A stretch of DNA of 64,000 bases from Gammaproteobacteria bacterium (GCA_034522055.1 JAXHLS010000002.1:2933549-2997548), one strand, 5' to 3'. Shown: positions 9,278 to 17,725, counted from the stretch's first letter. Notes: generated by a model from the sequence alone, not told the origin. Numbers and translations are program-made.

Positions 9278-10759
9278 ATGAAGCAGTTGATGACCGGCGC
9301 CCTGGCGGCGGCCGCTCTACTGGCACCCTTGGGTGCCGGCGCGGCCGATGACGCGGATATCGCCGAACTGAAGACCATGATCCAGCAGATGAAGACGGAC
9401 TACGAGCGCAAGATCGAGGCCCTGGAGTCCCGTCTCGAGGAGGCCGAGCGCACGGCGGGCGAGGCCGCCGGCAAGGCGGACAGGGCGAGCCGCGAGGTGG
9501 CGGCGAAGCCCGTCCCGTCCGCCAGGCGGGGGGGCAGCCGCGGCGCCGTCACCTCGGGTAACGCCTTCAATCCTCAGATCTCCGTTATCCTGGACGGCAA
9601 TTACTACACCGACGATGTGGACGGCGAGGGCACGGAGCTGCTCGGCGAGGCCTTCCGCGCCGGTGCCGGCCATGGTCACGAGGACGAGGGCGGCGGCGAG
9701 AACGAGCATGCCCACGGCGGGGCCGAGAAGGGTTTCAACTTCCGCGAGGCCGAGGTGTGGCTTTCCGCCACCGTGGATCCCTACTTCGACGCCCAGGCCA
9801 CCCTCACCTTCGACGACGGTGGCGGCGGGGAGATCGAGGAAGCTTTCCTGGAGACGCGCTCCCTGCCCGGTGGCCTCAAGGTGAAGGCCGGCAAGTTCTT
9901 CAGTGACTTCGGTTACATGAACCGTCAGCACCCCCACGAGTGGGATTTCGTGGACCAGAACCTCGCTCACCAGAACCTGTTCGGCTTCAATCTGGCGGAT
10001 ACCGGCGTCCAGCTCACCTGGCTGCCGGAGCTGCCCGTCTACACCCTGTTCGGGGTGGAGGCCTTCCAGGGCGAACAGGAACGCTTCGGCGCCTTTGTAG
10101 AAGACGAGGATGAGAGGGACGAGCTGGCGCTGGATGACGAGGACGACGGACCCCGCCTGTTCATCGGTTTCGTCAAGGTGGCCCCGGACCTCGGCTTTAA
10201 TCATGCCCTGCAACTCGGGGCCTCGGTGGCCCACGCGACTCAGTCCCAGCTCATCGGCGAGATCGAGGAGGAAGAGGCGGGCTTCGACGGCGACGAGACC
10301 CTGTGGGGCCTCGACCTGGTGTACAAATACGACTCGCCCCGCTCCTACGGCGCGGGGGATTTCGTGCTCCAGGGCGAGTATCTCTTCGATACCAAGGATA
10401 TGAAGATCACCGCCTTCGAGGACGACCCCACCCTGGTGGGTGGCACGCGCAAGTTCAAGACCGATGGCTGGTATCTTCAGGGCTGGTATGGCTTCGCGCC
10501 CCGCTGGCAGGCCGGCCTGCGCTACGACGCCCTGGGGTCTACCAACAAGGTGACGGGCACCGGCGGTGGCGAGAACTTCGACGAGTCGGACCGTTGGACC
10601 GCGGCCCTGACCTACCGGCCCAGCGAGTTCTCCATGCTGCGCCTGCAGGCCGCCACGGCGGATATCGTCACCGGCGAGGACGGGACGTCCGAGGACTTCG
10701 ACTACGTCTATCTCCAATACATCCTGAGCCTCGGCAGCCATGGCGCCCACAAGTTCTAA
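9278..10759 (+). CDS. Zinc-linked outer-membrane porin with His/Asp/Glu-rich loops
   Basis: This 493-residue protein has a signal peptide (MKQLMTGALAAAALLAPLGAGA), then a periplasmic coiled coil at about residues 25-80 (MIQQMKTDYERKIEALESRL). A beta-barrel of alternating aromatic/polar strands follows, ending in phenylalanine (SHGAHKF), the usual C-terminal barrel signature. A loop near residues 129-147 is rich in His, Glu and Asp (GHGHEDEGGGENEHAHGG), and another acidic loop lies near 275-292. No TonB box or plug domain is visible, so it looks like a porin rather than a TonB-dependent receptor. The start at 9278 follows GAGAGGAA. The neighbouring zinc ABC transporter and Zur box suggest divalent-cation passage. 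Confidence 0.8.
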   Translation: MKQLMTGALAAAALLAPLGAGAADDADIAELKTMIQQMKTDYERKIEALESRLEEAERTAGEAAGKADRASREVAAKPVPSARRGGSRGAVTSGNAFNPQISVILDGNYYTDDVDGEGTELLGEAFRAGAGHGHEDEGGGENEHAHGGAEKGFNFREAEVWLSATVDPYFDAQATLTFDDGGGGEIEEAFLETRSLPGGLKVKAGKFFSDFGYMNRQHPHEWDFVDQNLAHQNLFGFNLADTGVQLTWLPELPVYTLFGVEAFQGEQERFGAFVEDEDERDELALDDEDDGPRLFIGFVKVAPDLGFNHALQLGASVAHATQSQLIGEIEEEEAGFDGDETLWGLDLVYKYDSPRSYGAGDFVLQGEYLFDTKDMKITAFEDDPTLVGGTRKFKTDGWYLQGWYGFAPRWQAGLRYDALGSTNKVTGTGGGENFDESDRWTAALTYRPSEFSMLRLQAATADIVTGEDGTSEDFDYVYLQYILSLGSHGAHKF

Positions 10760-11088
10760 GGACGCGCAGGGCGGAACAAGCGCAGTGGTCCCATCGCTGC
10801 GGCGGTGGGCCGGGCCAAACGGCGAAAAGCGTAACCACGAAAGACACGAAATGCGCGAAAGGGGAGAAGCCCGGGAAGGTGTGTAGGGTGGAACAAGCGC
10901 AGCGGTTCCACCGTTGCGGCGCTGGGCCGAGCCAAACGGCGAAAAGCGTAACCACGAAAGACACGAAATGCGCGAAAGGGCAGAAGCTCGGAAAGGTGTG
11001 TAGGGTGGAACAAGCGTAGCGGTTCCACCGTTTGCGGCGGTGGGGCGTTGCCCGGCGTTTGGTTGTTAATCCTATGAAGGAATTCATC
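10760..11088. repeat. 117-bp tandem repeat, about 2.3 copies
   Basis: The spacer between the porin and the ABC transporter genes consists of a direct repeat of period 117 bp. Copies begin at about 10764, 10881 and 10998, the last one partial. Each unit starts GTAGGGTGGAACAAGCG and includes a GGTGGAAC/GTTCCACC inverted pair. Each full unit also holds a segment AACCACGAAAGACACGAAA that recurs near 17581 and, inverted, near 48265. No coding sequence is apparent. Confidence 0.85.
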
Positions 11089-11979
11089 ATGAATCTATTA
11101 AGACGATTGTTAATCCCCGGCATGTTGTGGCTGCCCCTGGCGGCCCAGGCGGCCCTCGATGTGGTGGCCACCAGCACGAGCACCGGCGCCCTGGTGCGCG
11201 AGGTGGCGGGCGATCATGCGAAGGTCACCGTCCTCGCCCCCCCGGACCGGGATCTCCATTATTTGCAGGCGCGCCCGACCATGATGCGGGCCCTGCGCAG
11301 TGCCGACTTGGTGGTGGCCCTGGGGGCGGACATGGAAGTCGGCTGGTTGCCCCCCGCCATCCGTCAGGCCGCCAATCCGGCCATCCTGCCGGGGCGTGCG
11401 GGCTACTTCGAGGCCGCGGCTCAGGTGGAACGGCTGGATGTCGGTGGGCCGGCGGATCGCGCCCGCGGGGACGTGCACCCCGTGGGCAACCCCCACGTCA
11501 ACATGGACCCCGTGCGCATGGCGCGGGTGGCGCTGGCCCTGGCCGATCGTCTGGCGGAGCTGGACCCGGACCATGGCGGCGTATACCGGGAGCGGGCGGC
11601 CGCCTTCGAGGACAAGGTGCAGGCGCGCATGGAGGAATGGCAACGGCGCACAGCCGGTACGCCCGGGGTGGTGAGCTTCCACAAGGATGTCGTCTATCTG
11701 CTGGATCGCTTCGGGGTGCCCCATCTCGGTACCCTGGAGCCGGTGCCCGGGGTGCCGCCCAGCGCCAGTCATCTCCGGGAACTGACGGACAGGCTGGCGG
11801 GCCGTGACGGCGTGATCCTGTATGCCACCTACCAGCCGCAGCAGGCGGCGGACGTCCTGGCGCAGGCCCTGGGGTGGTCCACCATGAGATTGCCCCTGGA
11901 GCCCCCCATGGGTGCGGACGGGGAGGCCTATCTGGACCACATGGAACGCTGGGTGGACGCCCTCGCCACGGACGGTTGA
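11089..11979 (+). CDS. Metal ABC transporter substrate-binding protein (ZnuA-like)
   Basis: This 296-residue periplasmic protein belongs to the cluster A-I metal-binding lipoprotein/ZnuA family. It has a cleavable signal peptide ending AAQA. Candidate metal ligands are the histidine in DLHYLQARPT, the histidines in HPVGNPHVNMDP, and FHKDVVYLLDRFG. The usual long His-rich loop of ZnuA is missing. The start at 11089 is preceded by AAGGA at optimal spacing; an in-frame ATG at 11074 is less likely. Its stop overlaps the next ATG by one base (TGATG), so the ABC transporter genes form one operon. Confidence 0.88.
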   Translation: MNLLRRLLIPGMLWLPLAAQAALDVVATSTSTGALVREVAGDHAKVTVLAPPDRDLHYLQARPTMMRALRSADLVVALGADMEVGWLPPAIRQAANPAILPGRAGYFEAAAQVERLDVGGPADRARGDVHPVGNPHVNMDPVRMARVALALADRLAELDPDHGGVYRERAAAFEDKVQARMEEWQRRTAGTPGVVSFHKDVVYLLDRFGVPHLGTLEPVPGVPPSASHLRELTDRLAGRDGVILYATYQPQQAADVLAQALGWSTMRLPLEPPMGADGEAYLDHMERWVDALATDG

Positions 11980-12542
11980 TGGCGGCCCCGCTGCTCGAGG
12001 CGACGGACCTGGTGGCCGGCTATGGCAAGCCGGTGGTCGGTCCCTTGTCCTTCACGGTGGAGCCGGGGGAGGTGGTGGGTCTATGGGGGGCCAACGGCAG
12101 CGGCAAGTCCACCCTGCTGCGGGCCATCGCCGGCACCGCCCGCGTCTTCGGCGGGCGCCTGGAACGCCGGCCGGGGCTCGCCGTGGCGTGGCTGGCCCAG
12201 CAGCCGGTGCGCCTGGAGGAGATGCCCTTCAGTGGCCACGATTACCTGCGCCATGCCGGGGTCCGGGACACTCCCCCCGGTCGCCTCGCCGGTTGGCTGG
12301 ACAGACGGGTCGACGCCCTGAGCGGGGGCCAGTTTCAGCTGCTGGCGGTGTGGTCCGTGGTGGGTGGCCCGGCGGACCTGGTGATGCTGGATGAGCCCAC
12401 CAATAACCTGGATCCGGAAGGGGAGGCCATGCTCGCCGGTATCCTGAAACAGGAACGGGGCCGGCGTACGGTGCTGCTGGTGAGCCACGAACGAGGTTTC
12501 CTGCAAGAGGCCTGCAGCCGGGTGTTGGAGGTCGGGTCGTGA
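11979..12542 (+). CDS. Metal ABC transporter ATP-binding protein (ZnuC-like)
   Basis: A compact 187-residue ABC ATPase. Walker A is GANGSGKST at about residues 40-48. The signature loop is LSGGQFQLL, Walker B is LVMLDEPTNNLD, and the switch histidine is in VSHERG. It is shorter than a typical ZnuC (about 250 residues) because it lacks the C-terminal extension. Start and stop overlap its neighbours (TGATG and GTGA). It probably powers zinc, or possibly manganese, import with the flanking permease and binding protein. Confidence 0.88.
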   Translation: MAAPLLEATDLVAGYGKPVVGPLSFTVEPGEVVGLWGANGSGKSTLLRAIAGTARVFGGRLERRPGLAVAWLAQQPVRLEEMPFSGHDYLRHAGVRDTPPGRLAGWLDRRVDALSGGQFQLLAVWSVVGGPADLVMLDEPTNNLDPEGEAMLAGILKQERGRRTVLLVSHERGFLQEACSRVLEVGS

Positions 12543-13327
12543 ACTGGGCCATGGTGGCGGACCCCTTGTTCCATCTGCCCTTCGCCGCCGGTCTGGTGAT
12601 AGCTCTGGTGCTGCCCCTGCTGGGAGTGCTGTTGCGGTTGCGGGACGAGTGGCTGGCGGCCCTGGGCCTGGCCCACCTGGCCGGAGCGAGCGGACTGGTG
12701 GGGCTGGCGGTGGGGCTGCCGGTGGTCCTCGGTGCTCCCCTGGGCGCCCTGGTCGGAGCGGCCCTCAAGACCTTCGGGCGTTTCCGCGGCAACACCGTCT
12801 ACGGGGTTATGATCCTGGTGGGCTGGGCCACCACCCTGCTGGTGGCTGCCAACACCGCCCTCGGCAGCGTCATGGGCCATGCGCTGGTGGAGGGCCAACT
12901 CTACTTTGCCGGCCCCATTCATCTTGGGAGCGCCCTGGTTTTCGCCGTGGTGGCGGCGGCGGTGCTGCCGTGGGTCATGCCCCGGCTCATCCGCGCCCGC
13001 CTGTTTCCCGGTCACGAGACATCCAACCGCTTGCCGGCGTGGCGCTGGCATCTCGCCTTCGACATGCTGGTGGCCCTGGGCATGGCCATGGGCACCGGCA
13101 TCCTCGGCCTCATGGGTGCCTTCGCCCTGGTGTTCGTGCCTCCCTGGGTAGCCTTCCGTCTGGCGCCCCACTGGCGCGCCTGCCTCGTCATCAGTGCCGC
13201 CATCGCGGTGGTCGCCTATCTGGTCGCCTTCGCCATCGCCCTGGCCGGGGACCAGCCCTTCGGCCCGGTGCTGGTGGCCGTGCTGGTGGCGGCGGGCGGG
13301 CTGGCCCTGGTGCCGGTCAGGCGCTGA
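12539..13327 (+). CDS. Metal ABC transporter permease (ZnuB-like)
   Basis: This 262-residue inner-membrane protein has about eight hydrophobic helices and belongs to the ABC-3 family of metal permeases. The start is GTG at 12539, overlapping the ATPase gene by 4 bp. Gene order (binding protein, ATPase, permease), the upstream His-rich porin and the Zur-type box make zinc the most probable substrate. The metal cannot be fixed from the sequence. Confidence 0.87.
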   Translation: MNWAMVADPLFHLPFAAGLVIALVLPLLGVLLRLRDEWLAALGLAHLAGASGLVGLAVGLPVVLGAPLGALVGAALKTFGRFRGNTVYGVMILVGWATTLLVAANTALGSVMGHALVEGQLYFAGPIHLGSALVFAVVAAAVLPWVMPRLIRARLFPGHETSNRLPAWRWHLAFDMLVALGMAMGTGILGLMGAFALVFVPPWVAFRLAPHWRACLVISAAIAVVAYLVAFAIALAGDQPFGPVLVAVLVAAGGLALVPVRR

Positions 13328-13461
13328 GCCGTTCCCTGGCTGAATACTGTGATGGCCCTTATCGAAGGGCCGTCAGGTCCTACAAGCATTCCGTCCCTCG
13401 CCCGTGTCGGCACCCTCCACTGGATTACGATTAATTCCCATTTGCAATCTTCGTAAAAGGA

Positions 13462-13480
13462 AATGAGAATTAGTCGCGTT
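13462..13480 (+). promoter_or_regulatory. Fur-type box
   Basis: AATGAGAATTAGTCGCGTT matches most positions of the 19-bp Fur pattern AATGAGAATnATTCTCATT, with a near-perfect left half and a weaker right half. It lies about 36 bp before the 63-residue ORF at 13517. Confidence 0.6.
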
Positions 13481-13516
13481 AGTATGTATTTGGCAACTCA
13501 TCGAGGGAGAAGACCC

Positions 13517-13708
13517 ATGGCAAGCATGTACAGAGGCGGCAGCGCCTGGTTGGGGGATCGGGGGGTGGTGATCATCGACGGCGACCAGTCCATGGTACGC
13601 CTGGTGCGTGCACCGGGGCGGGAGGCCGCGGAGGATGATCCCGACCTGTGCGAAAGGATGGCCCGCAATATCCTCAAGGGCTATCTTCACATCACGGAAC
13701 AGGGCTGA
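13517..13708 (+). CDS. Hypothetical small protein behind a Fur-type box
   Basis: A 63-residue basic/acidic protein that I do not recognise. The start at 13517 follows GGGAGAAG; an ATG at 13463 lies within the Fur-type box and is unlikely. There is no signal peptide and no clear metal-binding motif beyond one cysteine (DLCERM). It sits directly upstream of the remains of a TonB-dependent receptor, which suggests it was the first gene of an iron-regulated receptor operon. Confidence 0.5.
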   Translation: MASMYRGGSAWLGDRGVVIIDGDQSMVRLVRAPGREAAEDDPDLCERMARNILKGYLHITEQG

Positions 13709-14087
13709 AGGAGCAGGACCCTGGCGGCGCCGTGGATTTCATCACCCCCATCGCCCACGACGGCCCGGGCACCCGGTTGTTCATCAATGGTGACAGCCAC
13801 GGCCAGGTGCAGGATACGTCGCCCTCAATCCCCGCCTCGGAGTCATCCACCACCCGACCCCCGACGTCGAGGTGTTCGCCAACCTGAGCCGCCTCTACGA
13901 GCCGCCCACCAACTTCGAGGTGGACGACGACGTGCGGGGCGGCAACGAGGCCCTGGATGCCGTGCGCTGGATGGTCTTCGAAGTGGGCTCCCGGGGTACC
14001 CGGGCGATGGCTCTGGGCGCGCTCCTGATCGCCGGAGTCACGGGCATGGGCATAGCGCTGTTCCTGCGGGCACCGGGGCGGCGATGA
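13709..14087 (+). pseudogene. Remnant of a TonB-dependent receptor
   Basis: Two adjacent frames carry pieces typical of TonB-dependent outer-membrane receptors. The first reads VDFITPIAHDGPGTRLFING. Near 13812 the reading frame shifts by one base and continues YVALNPRLGVIHHPTPDVEV and FANLSRLYEPPTNFEV. The receptor similarity ends near 14003 (EVGSRGTR). A short hydrophobic tail (ALGALLIAGVTGMGIALFLR) from another source completes the ORF at 14087. Receptors are normally over 600 residues, and here barely 95 remain without plug or C-terminal strand. It is a decayed, internally deleted gene. Confidence 0.75.
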
Positions 14088-14200
14088 TAAGCGCCATGGA
14101 GGCTGCGAGGGTCCTGTGGACGGAGCGGCGGGTTGATCCGCGTGCCTATCCATCGGTCCCGGGGCTGGGCACGCGCCATGGGCCAGGCCCATGTTTTGCA

Positions 14201-14219
14201 AATGCGAATCATTATTAAT
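14201..14219 (+). promoter_or_regulatory. Fur-type box
   Basis: AATGCGAATCATTATTAAT fits the Fur pattern at about 15 of 18 informative positions. It lies 112 bp before the DUF6746-like gene at 14332, with AT-rich DNA just after it. Confidence 0.65.
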
Positions 14220-14331
14220 ATACTGGCGGCGGTGGTCTTTCGTACCCGTGCTCGAGGCCTCGCCCGGCGCGGCCGGGTGTCGGCCAGACCCCCAAGATCG
14301 ACTATTTCAACCGTATTTAGAGGAGTCCCAG

Positions 14332-14706
14332 ATGAGCCATTATTCACGGATACTGATTCTCGCCGGCAGCCTGGCCCTGGCCGGCGCGGCCCCGGCCAGC
14401 GACGATGTCGAGCATTACGAGGGCAAACCGGCCGAGACCCTGGAGCAGGCGGTGGCCAATTTCTCCGAGTACAATGCCAAGCTGGCTGCGGTGCTGGAAC
14501 AGAAGGAGCTGACGCCCCAGGATCTGGCCACCGTTCACCAACTCACCTATACCCTCGAGAACGCATTGGAACGCATCAACCACGACTTCTCGGCATTGGC
14601 GGAGACCCTGGAGGCCATCCATCTGGCATCGGAAAGGGCGGATGCCGAAGGGGTCGGCTCGAACGGTGCCCGCTACCTGGATACCGCCCGCAAAGTGGTT
14701 CCCTGA
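14332..14706 (+). CDS. Exported DUF6746-like protein
   Basis: A 124-residue protein with a signal peptide (LILAGSLALAGAAPA) followed by a mostly helical, charged mature part. Such proteins occur beside TonB/ExbB/ExbD genes in sulfur-oxidising gammaproteobacteria and resemble DUF6746; their role is unknown. The start at 14332 is preceded by AGAGGAG. A Fur-type box lies upstream and the TonB system downstream, so a part in iron-responsive envelope function is likely but unproven. Confidence 0.6.
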   Translation: MSHYSRILILAGSLALAGAAPASDDVEHYEGKPAETLEQAVANFSEYNAKLAAVLEQKELTPQDLATVHQLTYTLENALERINHDFSALAETLEAIHLASERADAEGVGSNGARYLDTARKVVP

Positions 14707-15030
14707 TGGCGGTGGGCGGCCCGGGCCTGTAACGGGCCGGATGCGGCTTGCCCCGGAGCGGGAGATGGCCTCGGGCGTGCCGGCAGAAGGTCGATAGATC
14801 GGGGCCTTGGCACCGGATCCCAGGGGTGGCGATCAACGCCCTGGTGGTCCGTTTCTGGGACGCGCCGGCGTGGTGAAGCAGGGGGCGAACCAGGGGTGTC
14901 GCAGCTCCTGGATGGCGCCTCAACATTGAACGCAATCGACCGACGTGATAAAAATGATTCGTATTAGCGCTCCGTAACGGCCAGACCGTGGCGGGCGGTT
15001 GCGCATCCATGGTCTCGAGGAAATCCGGCA
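14707..15030. other. Spacer carrying a Fur-type site
   Basis: No gene is visible. The only clear element is the Fur-like sequence at 14951-14969, about 60-80 bp before exbB. Confidence 0.5.
14951..14969. promoter_or_regulatory. Fur-type box before exbB
   Basis: On the minus strand this region reads CTAATACGAATCATTTT, which resembles the Fur consensus half sites in an imperfect arrangement. The spacing to the exbB start makes it a candidate operator for the TonB operon. Confidence 0.5.
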
Positions 15031-15774
15031 ATGAACGACCAATTACAATCTGAACTCACGGCCCTGGGGGCATCTGGGGGCGAACCTTTGATGGAGGGCT
15101 TGCGGGAGTTGCTGGCCACCGGCGGGCCGGTGGTCGCCATCCTGCTCGCGATGTCGGTGACGGCCCTCACCATCGTCCTGGTCAAGCTGTGGCAGTTCAG
15201 TGCCGCGCGCCTCGGCGACCGCGAGACCGCCCACCGTGCCCTGGCCCTCTATCGCTCCGGCCGTATCGGCGATGCCGTGGCCATGGCGGCGGGCTCGCGC
15301 AATCCGGTGGCCCAGGCCCTGGCCCGGGCGATCCGCGGCCAGCAACGCAACCTGCCGGAGGCCAAGGTGCGGGAGGAGGTGGTGCGCTGGGGCAGCGATG
15401 TGCTGGAGAGCCTGCGTCACTGGTTCCGGCCCCTGGAGGTGATCGCTTCCCTGGCCCCCCTGCTGGGCCTGTTCGGCACCGTGCTCGGCATGATAGAGGC
15501 CTTCCGCCAGTTGGAGCAGGCCGGCAACCAGGTGAATCCCGCCATCCTGTCGGGGGGTATCTGGGAGGCCCTGCTCACCACCGCGGTGGGCCTGGCGGTG
15601 GCCATTCCGGTGGTGGTCCTGCTCAACTGGCTGGAACGCAAGGTGGACCGCCTCGCCCACGAGATGGACAGCGTGGTTACCCGGGTATTCACGGAGGACC
15701 TGTCGGACGTGACGGACGAGGAAGACCATGGAGTCGAACGGCTCAGCCCAGCCGCTGCCGCGGCTGGCGAATAA
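15031..15774 (+). CDS. exbB: MotA/TolQ/ExbB proton channel protein
   Basis: This 247-residue inner-membrane protein is predicted to form, with ExbD, the proton-driven motor that energises TonB. It has one N-terminal helix (LLATGGPVVAILLAMSVTAL) and two later helices containing the family signature (APLLGLFGTVLGMIEAF and TTAVGLAVAIPVVVLLNW). The start follows GAGGAAAT. It overlaps exbD by 47 bp, and all four genes up to tonB are packed with overlaps or gaps of at most 3 bp, so they form one operon. Confidence 0.93.
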   Translation: MNDQLQSELTALGASGGEPLMEGLRELLATGGPVVAILLAMSVTALTIVLVKLWQFSAARLGDRETAHRALALYRSGRIGDAVAMAAGSRNPVAQALARAIRGQQRNLPEAKVREEVVRWGSDVLESLRHWFRPLEVIASLAPLLGLFGTVLGMIEAFRQLEQAGNQVNPAILSGGIWEALLTTAVGLAVAIPVVVLLNWLERKVDRLAHEMDSVVTRVFTEDLSDVTDEEDHGVERLSPAAAAAGE

Positions 15775-16159
15775 CGCCCGCCGGCGGCGCCCCCTCATCA
15801 GCCTGACGCCACTCATCGACGTGGTGTTCATCCTGCTGGTCTTTTTCATGCTCGCCTCCAGCTTTCTCGACTGGCGGTCCATCGACCTGAGCGCCCCTGC
15901 CCGGGCGACGGCGGCCACCACCCTCGAGGGCGCGCTGCTGGTGGAGCTGCGGCCCGAGGGGATCCGGCTCTCCGGCGAGTCTCTGTCTCTCGATGCCCTC
16001 GCCGCTCGGGTGGCCGAGCGGGTGGCGCGCCGCCCCGATCAGCGGGTCCTGGTGAGGCCCGCCCGCGGGGTACCCCTGGAGGCGGTGGTGGACGTGCTCG
16101 ACCGGTTGGCGGGGGCCGGTGTGCGTTCCTTGTCCCTGGTCCGCTCTCAGGGGGGCTGA
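15728..16159 (+). CDS. exbD: ExbD-type biopolymer transport protein 1
   Basis: A 143-residue protein with one transmembrane helix (PLIDVVFILLVFFMLASSF) bearing the key aspartate that carries protons in ExbD/TolR proteins. A periplasmic domain follows. The start at 15728 lies inside the 3' end of exbB. The next gene is a second ExbD, so the motor may use a mixed ExbD pair. Confidence 0.92.
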   Translation: MESNGSAQPLPRLANNARRRRPLISLTPLIDVVFILLVFFMLASSFLDWRSIDLSAPARATAATTLEGALLVELRPEGIRLSGESLSLDALAARVAERVARRPDQRVLVRPARGVPLEAVVDVLDRLAGAGVRSLSLVRSQGG

Positions 16160-16162
16160 GCC

Positions 16163-16570
16163 ATGCGTTTCGAGAGCCCCCGCCCCCGCAACGACGAGGA
16201 GCGCATCCTGCCCCTCATCAACGTGGTGTTCCTGCTGCTCATTTTTTTCATGGTGGCCGGCCGCCTGGCCGCCTCCGATCCCTTCCACATCGAGCCGCCC
16301 CGGTCCGCCAGCGGCGCGGCGGCGGAGGTCCGGGACATGCTGGTGCTGGTGGGGGCCGACGGCCGCCTGGCCCTGGACGGCGCCGTGGTGGATGAGGCCA
16401 CGCTGGAGGGCGCGGTGGCCGAGCGCCTGGTCCATGAGACCACGGCCGAGGTGCGCCTCAAGGCCGATGGCGGCGCGGAGGCGGTGCGGGTGGTGGAGGT
16501 CATGGAACTGTTGCGTGAAGCGGGCGTGGAGCGCCTGAAACTCCTCACGGTGCCGGTGAAAGGCCCGTGA
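16163..16570 (+). CDS. exbD: ExbD-type biopolymer transport protein 2
   Basis: A second, divergent ExbD of 135 residues. In its transmembrane segment (ILPLINVVFLLLIFFMVAGR) an asparagine stands where the first copy has the proton-carrying aspartate (PLINVVF versus PLIDVVF). In ExbD/TolR that aspartate is required for proton flow, so this copy may play a structural role. It overlaps tonB by 4 bp (GTGA). Confidence 0.88.
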   Translation: MRFESPRPRNDEERILPLINVVFLLLIFFMVAGRLAASDPFHIEPPRSASGAAAEVRDMLVLVGADGRLALDGAVVDEATLEGAVAERLVHETTAEVRLKADGGAEAVRVVEVMELLREAGVERLKLLTVPVKGP

Positions 16571-17448
16571 CCATCCAACGTGGCTACTGGTTGCCTGCTT
16601 TCGGTGTGGCGGCGCTGCTGCATCTGGGGGTCGCGGCCGCCATGTTCTGGCAATGGTCGGATCCCGGGTCCGTGGACGCGGGTATGGGTGGCCTGGAGGT
16701 GGCCCTGGGCCCCGCCGGCGGGTCGGCCGGGGCGCCGATGGAGGAGGCCACCGCGGCCGCGTCCGTGGAACCGCCGCCGGCCCCGGTACCCGAGGAGGTT
16801 CGGGCGGTCGAAGAGCCACCCCCCGAGGTGGTCGCGGCAGTCCCGGTGGAGACGGTGGAGCCGGAACCCGTAGAAGAGTTGGTGCCCGAACTCAAACCCG
16901 AACCTGAGCCTGAACCCGTGGTCATCACCGAGCCGGAGCCTGTCAAGCCGGAGCCCGAGGTGGAACCGCCGCCCGAGCTCGTGGCGGTTGCCGAGCCGGT
17001 TACCGAGCCTCTACAGGAGGTCAGTGACGTGCCGCCGGAGCCGGCAGATTCCCACGCCGGGCCCGGCCAGGTGGCCACCGCCGACAGCAAAGGTCAGGGC
17101 ACGCGTGACGCCCGGGATACCGGCAGCGGTGACGACAGCTCCGGCGGCGGAATGGCCGGCGCCGAAGCGGATTACGCGGCCATCCTCCAGGCCTGGCTGG
17201 AGCGCCACAAGGAGTACCCCCGGCGCGCCCAGCGGCGCCGCCAGGAGGGTACGGCGCTGCTCTACTTCGTGATGGATCGCGAGGGCCATGTCTTGAACTA
17301 CCGCATCGAGGAGAGTTCCGGCTTCGGCTTGCTGGACCGCGAAGTGGAGCGCATGATCGAGCGCGCCCAGCCCCTGCCGCGCATGCCCGAGGACATGCAA
17401 CAGGCGCAGCTCGAACTCAAGGTGCCGGTGCAGTTTTTCCTGCGATGA
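16567..17448 (+). CDS. tonB: TonB energy-transducing protein
   Basis: This 293-residue protein spans the periplasm and passes proton-motive energy to outer-membrane receptors. It shows an N-terminal anchor (GVAALLHLGVAAAMFW), a long Pro/Glu/Val-rich stretch from about residue 55 to 165 (repeated EPEP), a glycine/serine linker, and a C-terminal TonB domain (YPRRAQRRRQEGTALLYFVM) that ends in LKVPVQFFLR. The start is GTG at 16567. No intact TonB-dependent receptor is present in this window. Confidence 0.93.
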   Translation: MTIQRGYWLPAFGVAALLHLGVAAAMFWQWSDPGSVDAGMGGLEVALGPAGGSAGAPMEEATAAASVEPPPAPVPEEVRAVEEPPPEVVAAVPVETVEPEPVEELVPELKPEPEPEPVVITEPEPVKPEPEVEPPPELVAVAEPVTEPLQEVSDVPPEPADSHAGPGQVATADSKGQGTRDARDTGSGDDSSGGGMAGAEADYAAILQAWLERHKEYPRRAQRRRQEGTALLYFVMDREGHVLNYRIEESSGFGLLDREVERMIERAQPLPRMPEDMQQAQLELKVPVQFFLR

Positions 17449-17452
17449 GGCG

Positions 17453-17583
17453 CGTTAACGTGAAAGACGCGAAGCACGCTCTCCCCCTCTCCTTCTGAGA
17501 GAGGAATGGGGTGAGGGAACAAACATGGCGATACGCGCTCCTCTTTCATCATTTCGGGCGGCGCGTATCGCCATGAGAGTTAA
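17453..17583 (+). repeat. ~130-bp hairpin element, copy 1
   Basis: The element runs from GTTAACGTGAAAGACGCGAAG to GAGAGTTAACC. A perfect 14-bp inverted pair (CATGGCGATACGCG at 17524-17537 with its complement at 17562-17575) forms a hairpin, preceded by CTCTCCCCCTCTC. A second copy in the opposite orientation is at 42851-42983. It has no ORF, so it looks like a non-autonomous, MITE-like element. Confidence 0.75.
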
Positions 17584-17700
17584 CCACGAAAGACGCGAAA
17601 ATAGGAAAGTAAAAGAGGTTCGTTAGCAGAATTCGTGGGTATAGAGGGCATAATTTCCTCTCGCCAAGATGCCAGGAACGCCAAGAAATCAGCTGTTTGA

Positions 17701-17725
17701 ATGTCGGGATGAATCCCGACCTACA
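17701..17725 (+). repeat. REP-like palindrome
   Basis: One GTCGGGATGAATCCCGACC core with the usual CTACATCCGTGCC tail. A partial second unit follows near 17760. Confidence 0.8.
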
